Source: Streptomyces sp. man185
Lineage (GTDB): Bacteria > Actinomycetota > Actinomycetes > Streptomycetales > Streptomycetaceae
Direction: 5' to 3'
DNA: 64,000 nt
NCBI GenBank assembly: GCA_002551355.1
Contig: NTHE01000020.1
Coordinates: 58,869-122,868 of the forward strand
Made by a program: the position numbers and the translations under genes. Under the pieces are notes generated by a model. That model searched no databases, was not told the origin of the DNA, and worked only from the letters and a program-made list of their open reading frames with translations. How positions within the stretch are numbered: position 1 is the stretch's first letter; each line of letters begins with the position of its first letter. Positions 26,017 through 33,752 of this stretch are shown one piece after another.

Positions 26017-27123
26017 GTGACCCAGATGGATGACCGGTCGGCCGCCGCCGTACAACCTCTCCCCGGCGCGTTCAGCGTACGGACCGGGGTGGCGGACGAC
26101 TGGGACGCGCACCTCGGCTCCGGCGCGCCCGCGACGCTCAGCCGGCGCTGGATCACCCTCGCCGAAGGACGCATCCCCGGCGGCGCGCGCACCCTGGAGC
26201 TCTCCGGCGACGCGGGGCCGTCGGTGTCCCTCGTCGGCGGTCCCGTCGACGCGCCGACCGGCCATGTGCGCTTCGACCCGTTCCGGGTGCTCTCCGGCGG
26301 GTCCGCCGGCGAAGGCGTGGCCGAAGACGGCCCGCACCCCTGGAAGGGGCTCTCGGCCGACGAGGTCTTCCCCTGCTGCCTGCTGATGTTCCCCAACTAC
26401 GAGACGGCCCCTGCCGGTCCGGACGCCCGTGATCCCGCCGCCCTGCTCGCCTACGTCGACGGACTGGTGGCATGGTGCCGTGAGAACGGCATGCGCAGTG
26501 TCGCGGGGCTCTTCCTGCGGCCCGACTTCCCCGAGTTCCTCGACGCCCTGCGGCTGCGCGGCTTCGACGTGGTGCCGATGGTCGACCGCTGCGACATGGA
26601 CGTCACCTGGCAGGACTTCGACGGTTACGTGGCCGGCCTGCCGCGCAAGCGGCGCTTCGCCGTACGCCGCGAACTGCGCGACATCGCCCTGCGCGGCGTC
26701 GAGATCAGCGAGCGCGGCGTCCGCGAGGAGGAGCCCGAACTGGTCCGGCTGCGCGCGCAGATCGTGACCAAGTACGGCGGCGCCCCTGACGCGGAGCGCG
26801 AAGCCGGTTCGCTGCGGCACCTGCGCGAGCACTTCGGCCCCGAGAACGTCACGGTGGTGGAGGCGCGGCAGAACGGCGCGCTCCTGTCCTTCAGCATCCT
26901 CGTCCGCGACGGGGCGCAGTGGACGGTCCTGATGAGCGGCACCGACTACGACCGCCCGGACGCCTCGTTCACGTACTTCGCCACCATGTTCTACCGACCT
27001 GCCGAGCTGGCGCCCCAGCTGGGGATCACGTCGATGGCCTACGGCCTCGGCACGCTCCAGGCGAAGAAGCTCCGCGGATGCACCGTCAACACACTGTCCG
27101 CAGCGGCACTGCTGCTCGACTGA
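26017..27123 (+). CDS. GNAT/FemAB-like acyltransferase
   Basis: 368 residues from a GTG with GAGGAA seven bases upstream. The C-terminal half resembles the peptidoglycan-bridge/GNAT-type acyltransferase fold: PRKRRFAVRRELRD, a central ARQNGALLSFSILV strand pair, then MSGTDYDRPDASFTYFATMFY and YGLGTLQAKKLRGC. The N-terminal half has no motif I can name. Members of this fold transfer acyl or aminoacyl groups to amines. It follows the VWD repeat peptide by 125 bp and precedes the globin/monooxygenase pair, so a role in modifying the peptide, or in the same pathway, is possible but is inference from position only. Confidence 0.65.
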   Translation: MTQMDDRSAAAVQPLPGAFSVRTGVADDWDAHLGSGAPATLSRRWITLAEGRIPGGARTLELSGDAGPSVSLVGGPVDAPTGHVRFDPFRVLSGGSAGEGVAEDGPHPWKGLSADEVFPCCLLMFPNYETAPAGPDARDPAALLAYVDGLVAWCRENGMRSVAGLFLRPDFPEFLDALRLRGFDVVPMVDRCDMDVTWQDFDGYVAGLPRKRRFAVRRELRDIALRGVEISERGVREEEPELVRLRAQIVTKYGGAPDAEREAGSLRHLREHFGPENVTVVEARQNGALLSFSILVRDGAQWTVLMSGTDYDRPDASFTYFATMFYRPAELAPQLGITSMAYGLGTLQAKKLRGCTVNTLSAAALLLD

Positions 27124-27163
27124 AGACCTGACCGAGGGCTAGACCGAAGAGGGGGAGGCGTCC

Positions 27164-27688
27164 GTGCCGCCACAACCGGTACCGCAACACGACGGCAAGG
27201 TTCTGCTCGTCGCCGACAAGGGGCTCCAGGCCGGCGACCGGATGACCCCGTCGCAGGTCGACCGCAAGGTGGAGGACTTCTACGCCGCGATCGGCGGCGA
27301 GCCCTTCTTCCGGGCGCTGACCGCCCGGTTCTACGAACTCGTCGCCGACGACGAGGTGCTCAGGCCGCTGTTCGCGGTGACCGACTGGTCGATGCACGCC
27401 GAACGCCTCGCCGACCACTTCGTGCGGATGTACGGCGACAACGACCTGACGGCGGCCTGGGAGCCGCGCCTGCACCAGGCCCACTGCCATTTCCTCATCG
27501 CACGGGAGCACCGACTGCGCTGGCTGGAGCTGATGGGGCGGGCGGGAGCCGATCTGGACGCCGCACAGCCCGAGTTCGGGGAGTTCATGACGATCATGAA
27601 GGTGGCGAGTGGGGAGATGATGGCCGCTTCGCGCGGCGCGGCGCTGACGCGCGGTGAGCGGTTCCACTGGGACGGCTCACCGCGATGA
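27164..27688 (+). CDS. Truncated hemoglobin, group II-like
   Basis: 174 residues from a GTG with GGGGGAGG upstream. Recognisable features are FYAAIGGEPFFRALTARFYELV, DEVLRPLF and the proximal-histidine region HQAHCHFLIAREHRLRWLELM, which matches the RHxPFxI...RWLxLM pattern of TrbO-type globins. The extra N- and C-terminal tails make it longer than the usual 130 residues. These proteins bind O2 or NO at heme. Its stop overlaps the start of an FAD monooxygenase (ATGA), so the two are translated together. The globin may supply or scavenge O2/NO for that reaction. Confidence 0.85.
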   Translation: MPPQPVPQHDGKVLLVADKGLQAGDRMTPSQVDRKVEDFYAAIGGEPFFRALTARFYELVADDEVLRPLFAVTDWSMHAERLADHFVRMYGDNDLTAAWEPRLHQAHCHFLIAREHRLRWLELMGRAGADLDAAQPEFGEFMTIMKVASGEMMAASRGAALTRGERFHWDGSPR

Positions 27689-29331
27689 CCCGTGGGCCGC
27701 TGCACCGGGTTGCGGTCGTCGGGGCGGGGGCGGCGGGGGCGTTCTTCACGCTGGAACTCGCTCGCCTGCGACCGGACGTCGCCATCGACCTCTACGACCA
27801 GGACAGCCGGGGGCCGGGCGCCGGAATCGTCATGTCCACCGACTTCATGGACCATGTGCGCGGCGTCTTCCCGAGCGCCTTCGACGTACCGGAAACGGCC
27901 AGGGGCCGGTGGGACCGCACCCTCACCCTCTGCGGCGACGAGCGCATCTGGTCGGGGGCCTACGGCATGGTGGGGCTGCGACGCCGCACCTTCCACAGCC
28001 ATGTGCGCCGTCTCGCGGAGAGCGCACCGCCCGTCCACGCCGTGCGCCGCACCGTCACCGCGCTGCCCGACGGCCCGGACGCGCCCGAGGTGATCGTGTT
28101 CGCGGACGGGGCCGGCAGCCGGCTGCGGCGCGCGCGGCCGGAGGTCTTCGGGACCACCGTCACCGCCGGGCGGACCCGGTTCCTGTGGGCCTCGGCGCCC
28201 GTGGTGCTCGAACCGTCCTTCGTGCTCAAGGACCTCGGCCCGGGGCTGCTGCTCGTGCACTCCTATCCGCACGCCGCCGACGAGAGCACGTTCATCGTCG
28301 AGGCCGACCCCGCGGTGCTCGCCGCCCACGGCCTCGACGACCGGCCGCTCCCCGAGATCGAGAAGGCGCTCGCCGCGATCTTCACGGACGAACTGCGCGG
28401 AGCGCCGTTGCACGCCCAGACCACGGGCTGGCAGCCGTTCCGCACAGTCGTCAACGAGCGCTGGCACGACGGGCGGTGTGTGCTCGTCGGGGACGCGGCG
28501 CACACCGTTCACTTCTCCACCGGGTCCGGGACATCCCTCGCGATCGACGACGCGCTCTGCCTCGCCGGCGCGCTCGCCGGAGCGGCGACGGTCCCCGAGG
28601 CGCTCGACGCGTACGCGAGCACCCGGCAACCGGTGATCACGGCGGCTCAGGCGGAAGCCGGGGAGAGCGTGGAGTGGTTCGAGGCGCTCTGCCGCAGCAC
28701 CCGGACGGACGGGCACCGCACCGTGTTCGCGCTGCGCAGCCGCAGGACATCGAACACCTTCGACCGGCTGCGCGAACGGGACCCGGACTTCGTGGCCCGG
28801 ACCGTGTCCCGGCTCGCGGGCGGCCCGACCGGGGCCGAGCCCCTCGACGTGCCGCTCACGCTGGGCCGACTGGCCCTCGCGGGCCGGGTCGCGGAGACGG
28901 ACGGCCCTGCGGGCAAACCTGACCGACTGGCCCTGCGCACGGCGGACGGCGTCGTTCGCTGCCCGGTCGGCGACGGCGCTGCGGACCCGGGCGCGTTACG
29001 GGCCGCGGGCGCGCGGGCGGTGGGGCTGCTGGTGCCGGCGCTCCCCGGCCCGGACGACTCGACGGATGGGGCGGGGGACACGGTCGCGGCCGATGCGGCT
29101 GCGCGGGGCTTCGACTTCCTAGCCGTACCCTCTCAGCCGGGAGACGGCCGCATCTCCCGTACCCGGCGCGCCGGGCAGCTGACCTCTGCCGGAGCCCTCC
29201 CGGTGGTGCTGCTCGCGGCGGAGCGCCTCTCGGCCGACGAGATCAACACGCTGATCGCCGCCGGGCGCACCGACCTGGTCGCCCAGCCGCCCACCGGCGC
29301 CCGGCACGAGCCGTCGTCGGGGACGCGATGA
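27685..29331 (+). CDS. FAD-dependent monooxygenase (salicylyl-CoA 5-hydroxylase/VioD-like) with a decayed OYE-like tail
   Basis: 548 residues. The N-terminus has the GAGAAGAFFTLEL dinucleotide-binding loop. The second FAD motif GDAAHTVHFSTGSGTSLAIDDALCLAGAL follows the pattern of salicylyl-CoA hydroxylases and the tryptophan-pathway enzyme VioD. From about residue 390 the tail looks like a shortened old-yellow-enzyme domain: PLDVPLTLGRLALAGRV at its start and ADEINTLIAAGRTDLVAQ near the end recall that family, but the catalytic barrel core is missing. It should hydroxylate an aromatic or indole ring with NAD(P)H and O2. Co-translation with a globin and nearness to a Trp-rich repeat peptide make a Trp-containing substrate an attractive guess, not a demonstrated one. 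Confidence 0.82.
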   Translation: MTRGPLHRVAVVGAGAAGAFFTLELARLRPDVAIDLYDQDSRGPGAGIVMSTDFMDHVRGVFPSAFDVPETARGRWDRTLTLCGDERIWSGAYGMVGLRRRTFHSHVRRLAESAPPVHAVRRTVTALPDGPDAPEVIVFADGAGSRLRRARPEVFGTTVTAGRTRFLWASAPVVLEPSFVLKDLGPGLLLVHSYPHAADESTFIVEADPAVLAAHGLDDRPLPEIEKALAAIFTDELRGAPLHAQTTGWQPFRTVVNERWHDGRCVLVGDAAHTVHFSTGSGTSLAIDDALCLAGALAGAATVPEALDAYASTRQPVITAAQAEAGESVEWFEALCRSTRTDGHRTVFALRSRRTSNTFDRLRERDPDFVARTVSRLAGGPTGAEPLDVPLTLGRLALAGRVAETDGPAGKPDRLALRTADGVVRCPVGDGAADPGALRAAGARAVGLLVPALPGPDDSTDGAGDTVAADAAARGFDFLAVPSQPGDGRISRTRRAGQLTSAGALPVVLLAAERLSADEINTLIAAGRTDLVAQPPTGARHEPSSGTR

Positions 29332-29375
29332 CGCGTACGACCCGAGGCAGGACGGCTGTACGGGGGCCGAGCGGC

Positions 29376-29831
29376 TCAGAAGTAGTCGCGCATCAGTTCA
29401 CGGGACCACTGCGGTTCGCGGATTTCCCCGCGCGGTGCGAACTCCGGGAGGTACGGCTTGACGTCGAGCACCGGGCTGCCGTCGAGCGCGTCGAGTCCGC
29501 GGACCGTGAGCGTCAGGCCATCGACCGCCACCAGTTCGCAGATGGTGACGCCGATGTGATTGGGCCGGTTCGGCGCCCGCTGGGCGAGTACGCCGACGCG
29601 GGGCCACGACGGATTTCCCCGCGGGTGCTGCGTACCCCGGCATACCCGATCGGTTCGATGAAAAGTGAAAAGCACTTCGATATGCGAGTAGTCCCGCAGT
29701 CCGAGCGTCGCGTCAGCTTCCAGTTCCGCCGGGTCGATTTCGATCCGGCATTCCGAGCTTCCCCAGTTGTCCTGAACGGACCCCTGGCGCGATCCGCGGA
29801 CAGTACCGATGGGGACGAACGAATGCTGCAT
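29376..29831 (-). CDS. TrmO/TsaA-like tRNA methyltransferase
   Basis: 151 residues from an ATG at 29831 with AAAGGAA upstream on the minus strand; a longer frame to 29897 lacks a site. Family features are the opening VPIGTVRGS, RPNHIGVT with LVAVDGLTLTVRGLDALDGSPVLDVKPYLPEF, the core of the SAM-binding TrmO beta-barrel that N6-methylates t6A37 in tRNA-Thr. Stand-alone copies also occur in biosynthetic clusters. It points against its neighbours and sits between the monooxygenase and an MFS exporter, so its link to the cluster is uncertain. Confidence 0.85.
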   Translation of the reverse strand: MQHSFVPIGTVRGSRQGSVQDNWGSSECRIEIDPAELEADATLGLRDYSHIEVLFTFHRTDRVCRGTQHPRGNPSWPRVGVLAQRAPNRPNHIGVTICELVAVDGLTLTVRGLDALDGSPVLDVKPYLPEFAPRGEIREPQWSRELMRDYF

Positions 29832-29923
29832 GGAAATTCCTTTCGACGCAACGGGCAGAGAATTTTCGATCATGCCCGCGTCCCGACGACACGTCAATCA
29901 TCTCTGGGAGCGGGAGCCCGCAC

Positions 29924-31225
29924 ATGACCGATGCCGAGCAGCGGACGCCACAGGCCCGCACATCGATCTGGTCCAGACTGCTGCCGGAGCCCGGGCCGGG
30001 GCGGCTCCTCGTCCTGTGTACGGCGGTGGCGAGTCTCGGCAACGGCCTCTACATGACAGGCGGTGCCGTCTACTTCGTCCGGGTCGTGGGGCTGTCCCCG
30101 GGGCAGGTCGGCATCGGCCTGTCGGTGGCCGGGGTGATCGCCCTCCTGCTGGGCGTTCCGGTCGGCTACCTCGCGGACCGCTTCGGACCGCGCGGCACGA
30201 CCGCCGTGCTCGCGCTGTGCAAGGCGGCGATGCTGATCTCGGCGGTCTTCGTCCAGTCCTTCGCCGCCTACATGGTGATGGCCGCGCTGCTGGGCGCCGC
30301 CGAGCAGACCGGCCATGTGGCGCGCGGCGCACTGGTGTCGGGGGTCATGGGCCGTGAGGGCCGGGTGAAACTCTCGGCTTACATGCGATCCGTGTTCAAC
30401 GGGGGGTTCGCCATCGCTTCGCTGGCGGCCGGCATCGTGATCGCCGTCGACTCGCCCGACGTCTATCTCTCCCTTTTCTGGGGCAACGCGGCCGCGATGG
30501 TGGCCGTGTCCGCCCTGTACATGCGGTTGCCCCACGTGCCGCGGCAGCCTCGGCAGCCGCGCGTGAAGGGCGGGCCCTCGGCGATGCGGGACGTGCCGTA
30601 CATCGTCGTCGCCCAGGTGTCGGGCCTCGCCCGGATCGGTCCGACCGTGCTCGCGCTCGGCCTGCCGCTGTGGCTGGTGACCCACACCGACGCGCCCCGG
30701 GCGATGGCGGCGTGGCTGATGCTCATCAACACGCTGATGGTGGTGTTCCTCCAGGTGTACGTGGCCCGCGACGCCGACACGGTATCCGGGGCGAGCCGCC
30801 TGCAGCGGTGGACGTTCATGGTCCTCGCGGTCGCGTGCGCCGTGGCGGGATTCTCCGGCGGTATTCCCGGGTGGGCCGCCGCCGCGGTGCTCGCCGTCGC
30901 CACCGTGCTCTTCACGCTCGGCGAGATATGGGGGGAGGCGGCCCGCTGGGGCCTGCGGTACGAGCTGGCGCCCGAGAACGCCCAGGGCCAGTACGGCGGG
31001 GTGTTCGCCACCGGCGACGCCCTCGCGGTGATTGCCGGCCCCGCCCTGGTGACGACGGTGCCGGACCGCTTCGGCCTGGCCGGCTGGCTGGCGCTCGCCG
31101 CGCTCTTCATGGTGTCCCTGGCTGCCGCCGGCCCCGCCGTGCGCTGGGCCGTGCGCACCCGCGTCCCCGCTGCGGAACAGAGCAATCTGCAAGGCGCGGC
31201 GCCCACCACCGCGCCGCGAAAATGA
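29924..31225 (+). CDS. MFS transporter
   Basis: 433 residues with an ATG preceded by GGGAGCGGGAG. The sequence shows about 12 hydrophobic helices, beginning near LLVLCTAVASLGNGLYM, and a loop 2-3 motif GYLADRFGPRGTT that is typical of the major facilitator superfamily. A cytoplasmic central loop (RQPRQPRVKGG) separates the two halves. It is likely to export a small molecule made by the surrounding accessory genes. It is the second MFS gene in the window and is not closely similar by eye to the one at 16633-17832. Confidence 0.9.
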   Translation: MTDAEQRTPQARTSIWSRLLPEPGPGRLLVLCTAVASLGNGLYMTGGAVYFVRVVGLSPGQVGIGLSVAGVIALLLGVPVGYLADRFGPRGTTAVLALCKAAMLISAVFVQSFAAYMVMAALLGAAEQTGHVARGALVSGVMGREGRVKLSAYMRSVFNGGFAIASLAAGIVIAVDSPDVYLSLFWGNAAAMVAVSALYMRLPHVPRQPRQPRVKGGPSAMRDVPYIVVAQVSGLARIGPTVLALGLPLWLVTHTDAPRAMAAWLMLINTLMVVFLQVYVARDADTVSGASRLQRWTFMVLAVACAVAGFSGGIPGWAAAAVLAVATVLFTLGEIWGEAARWGLRYELAPENAQGQYGGVFATGDALAVIAGPALVTTVPDRFGLAGWLALAALFMVSLAAAGPAVRWAVRTRVPAAEQSNLQGAAPTTAPRK

Positions 31226-31272
31226 GCTCCCGAACGGGCCGTTGGGATTCGGGTCGACCAGAGGAGTCAGTG

Positions 31273-31806
31273 ATGTCCAGCAACCTGCCCGCATTCAAGG
31301 AACTGATCGCCCAGGCGAAGCATTCGGCGATCCACCTTGAGATGCGCGACATGTACACCCCGCAAGGTGCGGTTTTCGTGGACTGGCTGGACGGAAAGCC
31401 GATCGAGTACGACCGGCACCTGGACTGGGTCGACCTCGTGCAGGAGACCGTGAACCGCGGTGTCGACTGGCGGCGGCTGCGCATCGTCTCGGAGCCGGTC
31501 ACGGATTTCATCCGGTACGAATGGGAGACGACGACCATCGTCAACGTCCCGGCGGGCGAGAAGGTGCGCTGGCTGCCCCGCCGTCAGGCGTCCGACCTGC
31601 TGCTTCCGGGCAACGACTTCTGGGTGTTCGACGGCAGACTGGTCCGTTTCACCCACTTCGCGGGCGATGGCTCCTGGGGTCCGCACGAGCTGACCGAGGA
31701 CGCGGAACTCGCCGCGATGTGCACCAAGGCGTTCGAGGCCGCCTGGGAGCGCGGCATCGACCACGCGGACTACGAACCGTCCCGGACCGCCGACGAGAAC
31801 GGCTGA
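31273..31806 (+). CDS. DUF6879-family protein
   Basis: 177 residues from an ATG with GAGGAG seven bases upstream. It resembles the actinobacterial family DUF6879: FKELIAQAKHSAIHLEMRDMY at the start, WLDGKPIEYD, RRLRIVSEPVTDFIRYEW and the late LPGNDFWVFDGRLVRFTHF are characteristic. Family members often stand next to helix-turn-helix regulators and have no known enzymatic role; no such regulator is adjacent here. It is followed after 7 bp by a PIG-L deacetylase, so the pair is probably co-transcribed. Confidence 0.75.
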   Translation: MSSNLPAFKELIAQAKHSAIHLEMRDMYTPQGAVFVDWLDGKPIEYDRHLDWVDLVQETVNRGVDWRRLRIVSEPVTDFIRYEWETTTIVNVPAGEKVRWLPRRQASDLLLPGNDFWVFDGRLVRFTHFAGDGSWGPHELTEDAELAAMCTKAFEAAWERGIDHADYEPSRTADENG

Positions 31807-31813
31807 CCCGCCC

Positions 31814-32548
31814 GTGGCCGCACCGTACGCCCCGATGCCCGACGACTGGCAGCGAGCGCTGGCCGTCGTCGCCCACCCCGACGACCTCGAGTACGGCCCG
31901 GCGTGCGCCGTGGCGGCCTGGACCGCCGCGGGCCGGGAGGTGGTCTACGTGATGGTCACCCGGGGCGAGGCCGGCATGGACACCGTGGACCCCCGGGAGG
32001 CGGCACGCGTCCGGGAGCAGGAGGAGCTGAGGGCCGCGGCCCTCGTGGGGGTGAAGGAGGTCGAGTTCCTCGACCACCACCGCGACGGCTCCATCGAGTA
32101 CGGGCAGCCGTTGCGTCGCGACATCACCGCCGCCATCCGCCGGCACCGCCCGGATATCCTGGTCACGCTCAACTTCCACGAGCGGTGGCGCAGCGGCGAC
32201 TGGAACTCGCCTGATCACCGCCATGTGGGCCGCGCCCTGCTTGACGCCGCGGGCGACGCCGGTAACCGCTGGGTGTTCCCCGAACTCGCCGACGAGGGGC
32301 TGGAACCCTGGAAGGGCGTCCGGTACGTCGCCGTCGGGGGCTCCCCCCTCGCCGATCACGCCGTCGACGTGACGGGCGTCCTGGACCAGGGAGTAGCCGC
32401 CCTGGAGGCCCACCGGTCCTACCTGGACTATCTGGGTCCGGACCATCCCATGGCCGACGCGCGGGCGTTCCTGGAAAAGAAGGTACGGATGTTCGGCGAG
32501 CGCTTCGCCGGCACACCGGCCATCGCGTTCGAGCTGATCGGAGTCTGA
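31814..32548 (+). CDS. PIG-L family zinc-dependent deacetylase
   Basis: 244 residues from a GTG; an ATG at 31835 is an alternative start. The zinc site is complete: AHPDDLEYG near the N-terminus and PDHRHVGR in the middle, with a late DHAVDVT. This is the LmbE/MshB fold that removes N-acetyl groups from sugars and other small molecules. In natural product clusters such enzymes trim acetylated intermediates. It lies 7 bp after the DUF6879 gene and ends in a strong hairpin. Confidence 0.9.
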   Translation: MAAPYAPMPDDWQRALAVVAHPDDLEYGPACAVAAWTAAGREVVYVMVTRGEAGMDTVDPREAARVREQEELRAAALVGVKEVEFLDHHRDGSIEYGQPLRRDITAAIRRHRPDILVTLNFHERWRSGDWNSPDHRHVGRALLDAAGDAGNRWVFPELADEGLEPWKGVRYVAVGGSPLADHAVDVTGVLDQGVAALEAHRSYLDYLGPDHPMADARAFLEKKVRMFGERFAGTPAIAFELIGV

Positions 32549-32582
32549 CACCAACGCGCCGCCGCACCGCAGCGGCCCCTGC

Positions 32583-32617
32583 TGGACACGGGCTCCCACC
32601 GGGGCCGCCCGTGTCCA
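32583..32617 (+). terminator. Hairpin terminator after the PIG-L gene
   Basis: A perfect 11-bp stem, TGGACACGGGC at 32583-32593 with GCCCGTGTCCA at 32607-32617, and a 13-base loop. It lies 35 bp after the stop codon. Confidence 0.75.
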
Positions 32618-32742
32618 TCAGGCGTTCGCCCCCCCCCGGAGACCCGCTCCCCGAACCGCTCGGAGCCACCCGTTACCCGGCGCTGTCCGCCGAGTTGAAC
32701 CACGGGTAAGCAACTCCAGCGGAACCGGAAAGCGGAGCGTCC

Positions 32743-33579
32743 ATGCAACTGATCGCCAACACCCAGCAGTCCGAGGCGTGGAACGGCCATGAAGGAGCGC
32801 ACTGGGCCGAGCACGCCGACAGCTTCGACCTGCTCAACAGCGGGTTCAACGACGCCCTGCTGGAAGCCGCAGCGATCGGGACGCACGACCGGGCGCTCGA
32901 CATCGGCTGCGGCACCGGCCAGATCACCCGACTCGCCGCAGGCCGGGCCGCCTCGGGGCAGGCCGTGGGGATCGACATCTCCACGCCGATGGTGGAGCGG
33001 GCACGGGCAGCCACCGCCGCGGAGGGCATCGCCAACGCGGAATTCGAACAGGGCGACGCCCAGGTGCACTCCTTCCCCGTCGGCCACTACGACCGCGCTG
33101 TCAGCCGCGGCGGAGTCATGTTCTTCGCCGACCCCGTCGCCGCCTTCGCCAACATCGGCCGCGCGCTCCGGCCCGGTGGCAGGCTCGCCTTCATCAGCCC
33201 GCAGCCGCCCTCCCCCGACGGGGACTCCGCCAGGGTCTTCGCGCCGGTGAACGCGCTGCTCAAGCAGCCCTCCCCGGCCCAGCGGGGCATGATGTCGCTC
33301 TCCGATCCCGCCCGCGTCCAGGAGGTTCTGACCGCCGCGGGATTCACCGAGGTGGCCGTTGAACCGGTCCAGGGTCCCGTCCACTGGGGCCGTACCGCCG
33401 ACGAGGCTGTGGACTTCTACTTCGCGATGGGACCGGTCCGCTTCAACCTCGAAGAGGTGCCGCAGGGGATCGTGCAGGAGGCCCGCGACCGGGTGCGGGC
33501 AGCGCTGCTGCCGTACGAGTCCCCGGAGGGGGTCCTCCTGCGGGGCGCGGTGTGGCTGGTCACGGCCGTCCGTCCCTGA
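32743..33579 (+). CDS. Class I SAM-dependent methyltransferase
   Basis: 278 residues with GCGGAG before the ATG. Motif I is LDIGCGTGQITRLA, followed by the acidic strand VGIDIS and motif II/III segments GDAQVHSF and LRPGGRLAFI. This is a UbiE/COQ5-like small-molecule methyltransferase. The substrate cannot be read from the sequence. It has its own promoter region and its own terminator-like hairpin, so it may not belong to the peptide/monooxygenase operon. Confidence 0.9.
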   Translation: MQLIANTQQSEAWNGHEGAHWAEHADSFDLLNSGFNDALLEAAAIGTHDRALDIGCGTGQITRLAAGRAASGQAVGIDISTPMVERARAATAAEGIANAEFEQGDAQVHSFPVGHYDRAVSRGGVMFFADPVAAFANIGRALRPGGRLAFISPQPPSPDGDSARVFAPVNALLKQPSPAQRGMMSLSDPARVQEVLTAAGFTEVAVEPVQGPVHWGRTADEAVDFYFAMGPVRFNLEEVPQGIVQEARDRVRAALLPYESPEGVLLRGAVWLVTAVRP

Positions 33580-33644
33580 CTTCCTGGCAGGTCGCGGACA
33601 CCCGACCGGACCGGCACCTCCACAGTGTCTTAAGAAGTTGCCCA

Positions 33645-33675
33645 GAGCGGCCCCGCGACACTGGGCGGGGCGCTC
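33645..33675 (+). terminator. Probable hairpin terminator after the methyltransferase
   Basis: GAGCG-G-CCCCGC at 33645-33656 pairs with GCGGGG-CGCTC at 33665-33675 through 11 bp with one bulged G and an 8-base loop. Confidence 0.55.
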
Positions 33676-33752
33676 GGGGCGGGAACCACTGTTTCCGCCG
33701 AGTTCCGCGCTCCCCTCCGACGAAGCGAACACGTCATCCCTGGGGGCCCTGA

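Noticed and set aside
29832..29897. N-terminal extension of the TrmO-like protein
   Set aside because: The ATG at 29831 has AAAGGAA upstream, whereas the upstream start lacks a site and the extra residues are unlike the family.
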